This document shows, in pieces, positions 1 to 10,631 of a stretch of 64,000 bases of DNA (position 1 is its first letter; each line of letters begins with the position of its first letter). A program made the translations under genes and the position numbers. Source of the stretch: Otatea glauca. Taxonomy: Eukaryota; Streptophyta; Magnoliopsida; Poales; Poaceae. Below the pieces are notes generated by a model, which did no database searches, was not told the origin of the DNA, and was given only the letters and a program-made list of their open reading frames with translations. Location: assembly GCA_036346275.1 (NCBI GenBank), contig CM070723.1, forward strand, positions 30,262,176 to 30,326,175, written 5' to 3'.

Positions 1-506
1 ACACAATGGGTTTTCTTGCACGGTTCTCAAAGCACACTAACTAGACCCGCTAACCTATCAACTAGACCAAGATCCAATGGTCCTCATTGATCCACGTAGC
101 GTCTAGCTAGCATCTCATCTGTTCCTTGTCTTCACGGCTTGCACAGACTCTGTCTCCGATCATCTTCCGGCGATCCCTGACCGTCTGGACCTCCGACGCT
201 CCTCGCCTAGTCCCGGCCATCCTTCGCCTCACCATGACCCAGCATCGTTGTCCTACAACCATCAAAAATAAGGAAATACCTCACATAGCAATGTTCAATC
301 ATCACAAATGCTCACAAATAATTATGTCTCAATCATCAGTCAGTTCTATCGCCAGCCACGGGCCGGTAGTACCGCAAGAAGCTAACACAACTCAAATTGC
401 TTCCTTTTGAATTCCAATTCAAATCAAACTCAAACCTGAGCACACCTTGCTCAAATAAAGTCAAATACTCATCACAAACATGGATGGACCTCCACATGGT
501 CCTTCA
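1..506 (-). mobile_element. LTR-A copy, right-hand part, inserted in Copia-1 5' LTR
   Basis: This is the right-hand part of an LTR of the Copia-2 family (LTR-A); its other end lies outside the window. It ends with the family terminus (ctccacatggt, then ccttca at 506). Its body matches the blocks at about 9500-10317, 13260-13898, 21960-22626 and 56000-56666, including the ctagctagcatctc stretch and a ccggtagtaccg word near 365. The sequence right after 506 (cgattaatgg) is internal to the Copia-1 LTR, because the same words occur uninterrupted near 7941. The copy therefore inserted into the Copia-1 5' LTR. The short open frame inside it (126-410) has no recognisable domain. Confidence 0.85.
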
Positions 507-1075
507 ATATCGATTAATGGTTGAGTAAGAGTACTCGGGCCATGTCTAGGTATACGTGAACCTATAGGGTCGCACGCTTAAACGGTTGGGACTTAATTTG
601 GATGGTGATCCGAATTCTGATGGGTTTTAAGTTCCTAATGGGCCTCTAATGTAGAGCCCATTATGGGGCATCTATTTAAAGGGAGGGGTGTTGGCTTAGG
701 ATTAAGAGACACAGTAGGAATTTAGAATTCCCAAAACCCAAGCCGCCACCCCTCCTCCGCCCAGAACCGCGCAGCCGGTGCTAGCATTCTAACGTGTGGT
801 GTTCCTGCCCCGTACGTGTGGATACCTTGGAGGCATTGCTGCGAAGCTTCAACGCAAGGACGATCCATAACCTGCGATAGTCACAAGGAGCTGTTGGAGG
901 AGGCATGAGACTAGTTCATTGGTTACATATGCACCACCGTGCTACATCGACTCTACTTCTGCTACGGATCTGCGCATCTAGTGGTAATTCTGTGATCAAT
1001 AACTTGTAGTGGTTCGTTGGTTACACGATAGAAAATTTTGATTTTACACCAGAGTAGCCTACCCATTCCCCAATA
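507..1075 (+). repeat. Copia-1 5' LTR, 3' part
   Basis: This matches the 3' LTR from about 7930 to 8462 plus 10323-10347, for example in taggtatacgt, gggcctctaatgtagagccc and tctatttaaa. The last is a probable TATA box near 671-680. It ends caata directly before the PBS, where ca would be expected, so the terminal dinucleotide is mutated. Its first half is absent because an LTR-A copy inserted at 506/507. Confidence 0.88.
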
Positions 1076-1076
1076 G

Positions 1077-1089
1077 TGGTATCAGAGCC
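1077..1089 (+). promoter_or_regulatory. Copia-1 primer-binding site
   Basis: The sequence tggtatcagagcc is the standard plant copia PBS, complementary to the 3' end of initiator tRNA-Met. It lies one base after the LTR end, where minus-strand DNA synthesis would start. Confidence 0.93.
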
Positions 1090-2498
1090 ATGTTGCGTAG
1101 TTTTAGATTCGGAATAGATGCATATGATGATATGCCGTAGTAATAGATGTGATCTATTGCTATTTTATTGGTCGCTCTATTTGATAGATCAGTTTTTGGC
1201 ACTGGTTAATAAGATTAATTCGTGTTCAGTGGTCCTAGATGAGACTGTTGTATGCGTATAGCGCCTTATAGTTCGTTGTGAGTTCACATCGTTTGGTAGA
1301 ATGCGATTCTATGCATAACTTGTTTTTGCAGGATTGAGTGAATAATATGGCCCCTTGTGTATATGATGCATGTGTGTAATTTTCATGGCCTGTGTGTCAT
1401 GTTTGATTGCATCCCAAGGTTGTCTATATCTGTATAAACGGTATGCATGTCGACTTGTGATATTTCTACACTCCTTGTAATTTATTACTAGTACTATTAG
1501 AAGTAATAGCTTAGTGGTAGTACTTGGAGAACTCAAGCACTTGGAGGCATGACGAATAGGAAATGTGGCAATGGAGATCACCATGTGAAGGCTCACGTAA
1601 TATTAAGCAAAATTGATGCCCTCCCAATTGGCTGCACCACCATTCAATCCATTCAATATCATGTAAATTAATGATAGGTCTAAAGTAGGGTTCCATTAAC
1701 TTTTCTTGATTAGATGGGTTTGTGTCGGACACTCACACGCATAAGCATTGGTTACACTTGACAAGGTCATCATAACGGTTATGGACCTTGGGGCATAGGG
1801 TTGGGGCCGGGGCATAGAGATACCACCCAACAACAAGAGTCATATAGTGATATGATTAGCAAAGGGTTGCTTACCAAATTCATTAGCCTTCTTGCAATGA
1901 CGCTAAAGCTCACTAGTAGACTAATTAATTGTAGGTCTTGAATCACTACTAAGTACCAGGGTTCACAAAACCGCGGTAAACCGCTCAGTTTTCGCGGTTT
2001 TCGACCATACCGCTCCGGCTCGAGATCTAAAACCGCTCAGTAAACCGATCTAATTAAAAAAATTCAAAAAAATAAAAAAGTTGAAAAATTTTATGCATTG
2101 AAAACCGTTGAAAAACCACGGTTTTCGCAAAAAAACTGCTCAAAAACCGCTTGAAAATCGTTTTTTAGGAACATTCAATTGGTTGGCTGGTTTTTTACGA
2201 AAAACTGCGGTTTCTCGCAAAAAACCGCGGTTTTTCATTGAAACCCGAACGGTTTTCGATTTTTTTGGCTTTTTTTTAAAAAAAAATTATTTCTTAACCC
2301 TTCAGTTTCTGACGATTTTTGAGCGGTTTTCGCGGTTTCGATTTTTGCGGTTTGTCATGGTTTCGGTTTTGTGAACCCTGCTAAGTACCATAAGAGGGAT
2401 ATAGAATTTAGTGGGAGTATAATTATTAAGTTGTTTAATATAAGTTACTCTTCATCAATGTTTGTCTCAGTTTTCGCATATATTTTCTGGCTTAGATC
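1090..2498 (+). other. Copia-1 untranslated leader with an inserted hAT-like element
   Basis: About 1.4 kb separates the PBS from the gag start. No coding signal is seen. Open frames on the minus strand at 1309-1732 have no recognisable domain and look fortuitous. A foldback hAT-like element occupies 1957-2380. Without it the leader would be about 1 kb, normal for this type of copia. Confidence 0.6.
1957..2380. mobile_element. Short hAT-like (MITE) element with 8-bp target duplication
   Basis: The element begins cagggttcacaaaacc and ends ggttttgtgaaccctg, a terminal inverted repeat of 16 bases. It is flanked on both sides by the 8-bp direct repeat ctaagtac (1949-1956 and 2381-2388). Eight-base duplications and a CAGGG-type terminus fit the hAT superfamily. 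The interior is packed with aaccgcggttt-like words in both orientations, so the whole element could fold back on itself. The 88-residue open frame inside (2108-2374) is low complexity (F, K and R rich) and is not a transposase. Confidence 0.9.
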
Positions 2499-3303
2499 AT
2501 GGCACCACTTGCTGCTGCACCCACTTCCAGTTATGCTTTACGTTTGATAATTGAAAAGGAAAAACTTAATGGAACGAACTTTGCGGATTGGTCCCGCAAC
2601 CTGAGAATTATTCTCAGGCAAGATAAAAAGGAACACATTCTAGTGCAACCAATTCTAGATGTGCCTGATGAGAATGCTTCCAATGTTGTTAAAGCCGATT
2701 ACAAATAGGTGGTTGATGAGTCCCTCGATGTTAGATGTCTCATGCTTGCTACTTAAACTCAGACCTTCAGAAGTAGTTTGAGAACATAGAGGCCTACGAT
2801 ATGATCGTGGCGCTTAAGGACATGTTTAAGACTCAGGCTAGGACTGAGAGATATGAGATCTCGAAGTCCTTGTTTAGATGTAAGCTAGCTGAGGGCAGTC
2901 CGGTGAGCTCTCATGTAATCAAGATGGTCGGTTACACACAGAACTTAGAAAAACTTGGTTTTCCACTTAACCAAGAGTTGGCTACTAACTTGATTCTTGC
3001 ATCGCTCCCTCCGAGTTTTGGGCAATTCATTATGACTTTTCATATGAATGGCATGGACAAGAATCTCATCGAGCTGCATATGATGCTCAAGACAGCATTA
3101 AAAAAAGTACTAGTCATGTGATGATGGTGCAGAAAAGTACTAGCTTCAAAAAGAAGGCTAAGACTAAAGGAAAAGGCAAGGCTAAAGCTTTGGATAAAAT
3201 CTCTAGCAACAAGCCTAAGCCTAATTCCAAGTTTGGACACACTTCAGAGAGTCAATGCTTCTACTGTAAAGAGTCAGTCCATTGAAAAAGGAACTGCAAA
3301 ACG
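2499..3303 (+). pseudogene. gag: Copia-1 gag (broken)
   Basis: The copia capsid polyprotein starts at the ATG at 2499 (MAPLAAAP...). The early part reads EKEKLNGTNFADW, the typical gag start of this group. An in-frame stop at 2706-2708 and a frameshift near 2755-2775 break it. It resumes at about 2790 with the UBN2-type capsid segment (ALKDMFKTQARTERYEISKS, then LPPSFGQF). The nucleocapsid zinc knuckle follows at about 3255-3300 (CFYC ... H ... C), but a TGA at 3283-3285 replaces the tryptophan usual after the histidine. Lysine-rich sequence precedes the knuckle. In a live element the protein would form the virus-like particle. Here it cannot be made whole. Confidence 0.85.
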
Positions 3304-4044
3304 TACATGGCAGATCTGGAAAAGAATGGTGGAGATAAGCCATCCAATTCAGGTATTAATGTTATAGATGTATTTCTTGCCGATGCTCCTAACAACTCTT
3401 GGGTATTTGATACCGGATTGGTTGCTTATATTTGCAATTCGATTAAGGGGTTAATAAGGAGTAGGACCGTTGCAAGAGGCAAGGTTGATCTCCGCATTGG
3501 GAATAAAGCAAGGGTTGCTGCGTTGGCCGTCGGGATCTTGCCACTACATTTACCTTTGGGATTTATTATGGAATTAAATAATTGTTATTATGTTCCAGCA
3601 TTAAGTAAAAATATTATCTCTCCCTCATGTTTGTTGGTAGAAGGTTATAAATTCATTATTGAGGCCAATGGTTGTCCTACAATTTTGAATAAGATGTTTA
3701 TAGCTTTGCTCCCGTTGTGAATGGGTTGTTTATTTTAAATCTTGATGATGCACCTGTCTATAATATTGATGCTAAGAGGCTTCGGCCTAATAATTTGAAT
3801 CTCACTTACTTTTGTCATTGCCGCTTGGATCATATTAGTTAGAATCACATGATGAAGCTCCATAGAGATGGTCCTCTAAAAACATTTGATTTTGAATCAT
3901 TTCAAACATGTGAGTCTTGTCTACTTGGTAAGAGAACAAAGACACCTTTCACTCGGCATTGTGAGAGGGCATCTGACTTATTGGAACTCGTACATACTGA
4001 TGTATGTGGACCAATGAGCACGATAGCTAGAGGTGGTTTTTGTT
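3304..4044 (+). pseudogene. pol: Copia-1 protease, GAG-pre-integrase and truncated integrase
   Basis: The protease begins near 3390 with WVFDTG, the aspartic protease active-site stretch; the serine usual after the glycine is not conserved. The frame stays open to a stop at 3718-3720, with typical later words (YVPALSKNIISPSCL). The GAG-pre-integrase/HHCC zinc region follows at about 3800-3960, with a stop near 3840, and keeps CESCLLGKRTKTPFT. Integrase starts at about 3985 (LVHTDVCGPM, first catalytic Asp) but stops at about 4044. There the sequence jumps to the beginning of reverse transcriptase. The rest of the integrase core, with the other two catalytic acids, and its C-terminal domain are deleted. 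Confidence 0.82.
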
Positions 4045-4333
4045 GGACAGCGATGAGCCCATGACTTATAAGGAAGCGATGATGGGCCCAGGCTCTGAAA
4101 ATGGCTTGGAGCCATGACATCCGAGATAGAATCCATGGGAGATAATCAAGTTTGGAACCTGCTCGATCCGCCTGATGGTGTAAAAACCATTGAATGCAAA
4201 TGGGTCTATAAGAAGAAGATTAATATGGATGGAAATATTCACATCTATAAAGCTAGACTTGTCGCAAAGGGTTTTCGACAAGTACAAGGAGTTGACTACG
4301 ACGAGACTTTCTCGCCGGTAGCGATGCTTAAAT

Positions 4334-5084
4334 TGATGTGACCATGCCAGCTCAGCAAGCCATGCTTCTACCTCAAGCCAAGACAAGGGCCCAACAACTT
4401 CTGACGCTCCAAGCCCAGCCCAAGATCAAGTCCAATTCGTTCACGAGTCCAGTTCTGTCCGCAGGAGCAGTCCACCAAAAAACGAACATATCTGGGTCAT
4501 ACGAAGTCCGTTTGAGGCATTCTTAGACTTTATAGACAAGCCCACGACAAGATCTTTCCAATGTAAGTAGCTTCACATCCAAACTCCTTCTGGATCGACA
4601 GGAATCGTCAAATCAATATGACGAACAGAATCTGTCAGGTGCAACGCCACCTCCACTTGGGCCCAAAGGCCTTGTATGTCCTAGGGTTGCACGGCCAACC
4701 CCTTGGCCGCCTCCCTTGCCCTCTTCCTCGTATATATTTAGTAGCCATCACTAGAATAGATGGGTTTTGCTTAGATTACAACTAGACACTCTGTCAATTT
4801 TTCGTCGTACATCGGTTTGTGGATCCCTAACTCGTGTGCTTAATATTATTCATAATTTCAGATTGCATCTTCTATGTTCTTGCTTGTGTTCTCGTTTTGC
4901 ATGCAAGGATAAGCCTTCTAGGCGAGGTCAACCGTGCTTGTGCGTGGTTGATAACCAAAGGAGCAGTGGTGTAGCGATTGCAGGGTTCGAATCCGTTCTG
5001 ATTGGAAGCCGGATAGTCAACGTCAAGTTCTCTGCCAATCGATTTAGTACTACCTATCAGAAGATCGGGCCACCGTTCCCATCA
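4334..5084 (+). mobile_element. Solo LTR of the Copia-3 family
   Basis: This 751-bp unit begins tgatgtgacc and ends ttcccatca. It is flanked by the direct repeat taaat (4329-4333 and 5085-5089). It is the same length as the Copia-3 5' LTR at 62691-63441 and is closely similar to it. A TATA-like stretch, gtatatattta, lies near 4730. No internal sequence remains, so it arose by LTR-LTR recombination after insertion into the Copia-1 RT. The open frames 4338-4526 and 4767-5087 are within LTR sequence and are not genes. Confidence 0.93.
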
Positions 5085-5707
5085 TAAATCTATACGAATC
5101 ATTCTAGCTATTGTTGCATATTTTGATTATGAAATATGGCAAATGGATGTCAAAACGGCTTTCATTAATGAAAACCTAAGTGAGGATGTGTACTTGCCAT
5201 AATCTGAGAGTTTTGTCGATCCAAAGAATGCTAGTAAAATATGAAAACTTTAAAAATCCATTTATGGGTTGAAGCAAGCTTCTTGAAGTTGGAATATTCA
5301 TTTTGATGAGGTAGTCAAAGGGTTTGGCTTCATCAAGAACGTAGAAGAACCTTGTGTTTACAAGAAGGTTAGTGGGAGCACACTTGTAATTCTAATCTTT
5401 TATGTGGATGACATATTATTGATTGGGAATGACATTCCTATGCTGGAATCCATTGAGACCTCACTAAAAAATAGTTTTTCTACGAGGGACTCAGTAGAAG
5501 CATCATATATCTTGGGCATAAAGATCTTTAGATGTAGAGAGAAAAGGCCAATTGGATTAAGACAGAGTACTTATATCAACAAGGTGTTTAATCGGTTCAA
5601 CATGCAGGATGCCAAGAAGGGGTTCTTTCCTATGTCGCATAGAATAAGTCTTAGAAAGACTCAGTGTCCTTCGACTATTGATGAGCAAAACCGTATGAGT
5701 AAGATTC

Positions 5708-6457
5708 TGATGGGGACGGTGGCCCGATCTTACGACAGGTAGTAGTTAATCGATTGGTGGAGAACTCGATGTTGACGATCCACTTCCAATCAAAACTAAT
5801 TCGAAGCCTACAATCGCTACACCACGGCTCCTTTGGTTATCAACCACGCAAAAGCACGGTTGACCTCACCAAGAAGGCTTATCTCTGCATGCGAATCGAG
5901 AACACAAGTAAGAACGTAGAAGATGCAATCTGAAATTGTGAATAACATTAAGCACACGAGTTGGGGTTCCAAAAACCGATGAACGATGAAAAACTGACAA
6001 AGTGTCTAGTTGTAATAAAAGCAAAACCCATCTATTCTAGCGATGGCTATTGACTATATATGAGGAAGAGGGCAAGGGAGGCGGCCAAGGGGTTGGACGT
6101 GCAACCCTAGGTCGTACAAGGCCTTTGGGCCCAAGTGGAGGTGGTGCATCACCTTGCAGATTCTATTCGTCATATTAATTTGACGATTCCCGTCGATCTA
6201 GAAGGAGTTTTGACATGAAACCACTTCCATTGGAAATTGCTCGTTGTGGTCTTGTCCGTAGAGTCCAAGAACGCTTCAAACGGACTTCGTATGACCCAGA
6301 TATGGTCGTTTTTAGTTGGACTGCTCCTGGGGGCCGAACTGGACTCGTGAACGAATTGGACTTGATCTTGGGCTGGGCTTGGAGCGTTAGAAGTTGTTGG
6401 ACCCTTGTCTTGGCTTGAGTTAGAAGCATCGCTTACTAGGCCGGCATGGCCACATCA
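5708..6457 (-). mobile_element. Solo LTR of the Copia-3 family, opposite orientation
   Basis: This 750-bp unit is the reverse complement of the LTR at 4334-5084. It starts tgatgggg and ends ggccacatca on the + strand. The 5-bp direct repeat gattc flanks it (5703-5707 and 6458-6462). It interrupts the Copia-1 RT/RNase H region a second time. Confidence 0.93.
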
Positions 6458-7090
6458 GATTCCATATACTTCGGCCAAATGTATCATGTGCTCTTAAGTG
6501 TTACGAGCAGATTCCAGTTTGATCCAGGTGAAGGTCACTGGACAACTGTTAAAAATATTTTTAAGTACTTGAGAAAGACTAAAGATGTGTTCCTAGTTTA
6601 TTGAGGTGACGAAGAGCTCATTGTAAATGGTTACAACGATGCAAGCTTCCAAACCGAAAAGGATTATTGTCGTTCACAGTCTGGATTTGTATACATTTTA
6701 AATGGAGGGGTAGTGAGTTGGAAAAGTTCCAAACAAGACACGGTTGTTGATTCTACGACGAAGGCCAAGTACATTGGGGCTTCTGATTCTGCAAAGGAGT
6801 GTGTTTGGATAAACAAATTCATTTCTGAACTGGATGTGTTCCCTAGTGCCTCCAGCCTAATGAATTTCTATTGTGATAATAGTGCAGCCATTGCGCAGGC
6901 TATGGAGCCAAGGTCCTATCAAAAGTCCAAACACATACTAAGCTGATATCATCTTATTCGCGAGATTGTGGATAGAAGAGATGTAAAGATATGCAAAGTA
7001 CACACGGATTCAAATATTGCTGATCCGTTAACAAAACCTCTGACACAGCCAAATCATGAGGCGCACACAAGAGCCTCATGATTGACTCTA

Positions 7091-7105
7091 GTGCAAGTGG
7101 GAGAC
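7091..7105 (+). promoter_or_regulatory. Copia-1 polypurine tract
   Basis: The stretch gtgcaagtgggagac sits directly upstream of the 3' LTR and downstream of the end of RNase H. That is the position and composition of the plus-strand priming tract in copia elements. Confidence 0.75.
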
Positions 7106-10100
7106 TATTGGAGATATGCCCCAAAGGCAATCATAGAGATGATTATAGTTCCTTTTGTTCGTGATTAATTGTTTTGTTCCATGAATATTGTCATTATTAT
7201 TTATTAGTAAGTATTTGACTTTTTGTGAAACTCTATATATGACTTTGTGATGATTATTCTAAAGTAATTCCTAGTCGATAAACATATGAGGACACATATG
7301 AATAGACTAGCATATGTATTGGTTGATAACCATGTTTCATGGGTCATAGATATGGAGATGTCAAACTAATAATATGGACACATGTTAGAGAACATGGAGT
7401 TGGATTGCCCCACCATGAGACACTGCGAGAACGTTGTAATCTTCTTGTCATCAGTTGGTCTCATATATAATGTGTATGCTATATCCTTATACTTGAGGTT
7501 GGCGCATGTACTCAAGATGTGTAATGACTTACTTAGGGGTTGCCAAACGCTACTTCGTAACTGGGTAGTTATAAAGGTGGCTTTTGGGTTTGTCATGAAG
7601 CATGCTGCGAAGCATGGTCGGTCAAGATGGGATTTGCCCCTCCATTCAACCAGAGAGATATCTCTAAGCCTTTCGAGTGGTCGAATTCCGGAAATGCTTG
7701 GCCATGCTACTTGCGGTTAAAGAATTAACCGTAGTTGGGGATTTCGAGTCACGTGATCGAGAAAGAGTGGTCGAGCTAACTAAATAAGGATGTCATATTC
7801 GCCTTGAGTTTGACCAATATCATGAGGCAAAGGGAACTGCATATATCTAAGCATTGTTTAGATTCATCCGATGTGATCTTTACATATACTCGGGAGTCGA
7901 GATGTCCTGCTAGGGACCGCAACCGATTAATGGTCGAGTAAGAGTACTTAGGCCATGTCTAGGTATACGTTAACCTATAGGGTCGCACACTTAAAGGGTT
8001 GGGATATAATTCAGATGGTTATGCGAATTCTGATGGGTTATAAGTTCCTAATGGGCCTTTAATGTAGAGCCCATTATAGGGAGTCTATTTAAGGGAAGGG
8101 GGTACTAGCTTTAGGGTTAAGAGACATAGTAGGAATTTAGAATTCTCGAAACCCTAGCTACCACCCCTCCTCTACCCAGAACTGCACAGCCAGCGCTAGC
8201 ACTCCGGCACGTGGTGTTCCTACCCCATACGTTTGGATACGTTGGAGGCGTTGCTGCGAAGCTTCAACACTAGGACAATCCGCATCCTGCGACGGTCACA
8301 ACAAGCTGTTGGAGGAGGCACGAGGCTAGTAAGACTACTTCTGCACCACCACGCTACATCGACTCTACTTCTGCTATGGGTCTGCCCGTTTAGTGGTAAT
8401 TCTGTGATCTATAACTTGCATTGGTGCATTCGTTATGTGGTAGAAAAGTTTGATTGTACGCTTGACGAATCGAGATGGCGATCAAAGGGGGGTTGGATGA
8501 TCTCAAATAAAAATTTCCCCCACACAAAATAATCCAAAAAAGCCCTCAAAGAAAAACACTCAAAGGAAGCAAATGAAATGAGCCAGCTGTTCTGTATGGC
8601 CGGTGCTACCACTAGGATGCCGGTAGCACCGCAGGCCGGTAGTACCGCACAATGGACGGTAGCACTGGGCTCAAGAACACCAGCAAGAACAGAGTCTGAA
8701 AATAGCACGTCTCAAGCAAAATTTGAGGAGTCGTTTGGTCGGCTGGACAAAAACTCACGAAACTTTGTAAATGTACTCCTAAGGATGTGAGGAACTCATT
8801 ACAACCTTCAATCACAAGGATTGACGTCAAAGTTCCGACCTTTTTACCCTGGAGGAAGAACACACCAAGTTTGAGCAAAACTCAAGAACTCGATCTAAGA
8901 CTTGCTCGTGGGGTTTTGATGATCAATATGATCTTGAACAACATCCCACATGTCACAGCACGTAAGAACACAAGTTCAAAACCCCTCAAACGCGTTCTTC
9001 AAGAATCATTAACTCAAGAACACAAAACCGGTTTCTTGCAAGAAGGATGCATGAATTGCCTAGATGATTGGGATATGATCTGAAGAAGATTCATACATCA
9101 ATCAACATCCTTGGCACAAGAAGCAAAAGCATTTTAGAAGAAGAGGAGGCAAATCCAAAAGCATGTAGAAGGAGGGGAGGCAAATCCAAAATACATGAAT
9201 GTAAATTGCAAGAATTTAAGTACGGAATTTAAATGTTGAATTTAAATGCGTAAAGTAAATTCCAGCATAAGAGAAAATGATTTGCATTTCTGGAAGGGAG
9301 GTTTACAAAGCCTCACAACAAAGTGGGCAAAGCTCAAAGGAGCACAAAACCTCTAAAACCTTCAAGAGGAGGAAGGCCACCCCTCCCCCTCTATTTATAC
9401 TACTCTTGGGCCACCTACCACCCTTGGATGAGTCCCTAAACCCTAGGGCACTCCATCAAGGGCTAGGATTGACCCACTCACACAGCCATGCAAGGGCTAA
9501 CCCAAAACCCACCAAATAAACTAGGTTTTCTTGCATGGTTTTCAAAGCACACTAACTAGAACCGCTATACTATCAACTAGACCATGATCCGACGGCCCTG
9601 CTTGATCCACGCAGCATCTAGCTAGCATCTCGTATGTTCCTTATCTTCTAGGCTTGCACCGACTCCGTCTCTGATCATCTTCCGGCGATCCTCGATCGTC
9701 TAGACTTCCGACGCTCCTCGCCTAGTCCCGATCATCCTCCGCCTCAAATTATCAAAACCCGACATCCTGAAACCATCAAAAATAAGGAAAACTCATCACA
9801 TAGCAATGTACAAAATGATATACAATTAAACTCCCAAAATCACAATTTTTGGATCACTCACACTCATCAGGTCCAATGCTACCGCCCTTCAACCCAAACA
9901 GTAGAACATCCTCTCTGAAATTTTCATACTGATCATTTAGGGCGGTCCTACCGCTCGGCCGGTAGTACCACCCTACACCCAAACGAGAAAAGTTGCTTTC
10001 TGGAATTTTCACACCGACCATTCGGTCCGGTGCTACTCCTTGGCCGGTAGCACCGGACTAACATGGCTTGTAGCACCGACTTGCCTGATCCCCTAAAACA

Positions 10101-10347
10101 CCCTCTCGAGTTTTTCCACACCGCTCAGGGGTCCGGTGCTACTGCTCGGCCGGTAGCACCGTGCTACCGTGGCAGGTAGCACCAGGAAAAACAGACAGAG
10201 CTCAAATTGCTTCAAATTGAAAATACAATTCAAATCAAACTCAAACTAGAGCATACCAAGCTCAAATTTAGTCAAATACTCCTCACAAACGTGGGTAGAC
10301 CTCCACATGATCTTTCAACGCTAGAGTAGCCTACCCGTTCCCCAACA
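7106..10347 (+). repeat. Copia-1 3' LTR, interrupted by a solo LTR-A
   Basis: The LTR starts tattggagatatgcccc (expected TGTTGG, so TG has become TA) and ends cccaaca at 10347. It is split by an LTR-A copy with target duplication acgct. Its own length without the insert is about 1.38 kb. A TATA-like tctatttaag lies near 8082-8092. The open frames at 7366-7720 and 8233-8532 lie wholly in LTR sequence. The block 7921-8462 matches the 5' LTR at 513-1050. Confidence 0.88.
8463..10317 (-). mobile_element. Solo LTR-A in the Copia-1 3' LTR
   Basis: The unit begins tgacgaatcgagatggcg and ends catgatctttca on the + strand. It is flanked by acgct (8458-8462 and 10318-10322). It is collinear with the LTRs of Copia-2 (20903-22626 and 54990-56666). 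Relative to the Copia-2 coding strand its sense is minus. The TATA region ctatttatactac near 9392-9404 reads as tataaatag on that strand. Two segments, about 8590-8680 and 9870-10190, are dense in ggccggtagcaccg-type words and differ from the other copies. Small open frames at 8578-9519 are not recognisable proteins. Confidence 0.92.
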
Positions 10348-10631
10348 CCACCTCCACACGTGGGTGCCCTACATTGTCCACCACTGCTCCATGAACTCCT
10401 GAAGCAAGCAAGTCCATGGTTCAAGCTCCTGCAAAAAGTTCCACTTCGGTTGCTTCTACCGGGCGATCTAATGTTGTACAATGCAATTGTTGCAAGGGTT
10501 TTGGGCACATGATGCGTGGTTGCCCAAATCAACGAGCCCTTCTCGTCAAAGACAATGGTGAGTACACTTCACCTAGCGATATTGATGAGGAATATACTAT
10601 GCTTGCAACTGACCTTGCAGGTGACGAATAA
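10348..10631 (+). pseudogene. gag: Gypsy-1 gag C-terminus with zinc knuckle
   Basis: The visible part of gag carries CNCCKGFGHMMRGC at about 10483-10524, a CCHC zinc knuckle, followed by an acidic tail (SPSDIDEEYTMLATDLAGDE) to a stop at 10629-10631. Everything upstream was separated by the Copia-1 insertion. The role would be packaging of the element RNA. Confidence 0.8.

Larger units (their letters stand above)
4045..7090 (+). pseudogene. pol: Copia-1 reverse transcriptase and RNase H, split by two solo LTRs
   Basis: The RT N-terminus begins near 4047 (DEPMTYKEAM) and continues with KWVYKKK and ARLVAKGF to 4328. It then resumes after a solo LTR at 5085, where the frame joins across the duplicated taaat. 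Diagnostic words are QMDVKTAF, YGLKQAS and YVDDILLIGND, which holds the catalytic aspartates, near 5400. A second solo LTR sits at 5708-6457. RT-RNase H resumes after it with a frameshift near 6470, then stops at about 6602 and 6944. RNase H shows DASF, a degraded ST-KAKY region, CDNSAAI near 6870 and IADPLTKPL near 7015-7045, the usual copia C-terminus. The reading frame is destroyed by several stops and frameshifts. Confidence 0.85.
507..10347 (+). mobile_element. Copia-1: decayed Ty1/copia retrotransposon
   Basis: A Ty1/copia element lies here in + orientation. In order it shows a partial 5' LTR, a primer-binding site, a leader with an inserted hAT element, gag, protease, the start of integrase, reverse transcriptase, RNase H, a purine tract and a 3' LTR. 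The PBS reads tggtatcagagcc, complementary to initiator tRNA-Met as in most plant copia. The 3' LTR starts ttggagatatgcccc, which resembles the Angela/BARE type, so the Tork/Angela lineage is likely but not certain. The core of integrase is deleted, several stops and frameshifts are present, and at least five later insertions interrupt it. It is dead. It sits within the gag region of Gypsy-1. Confidence 0.88.
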
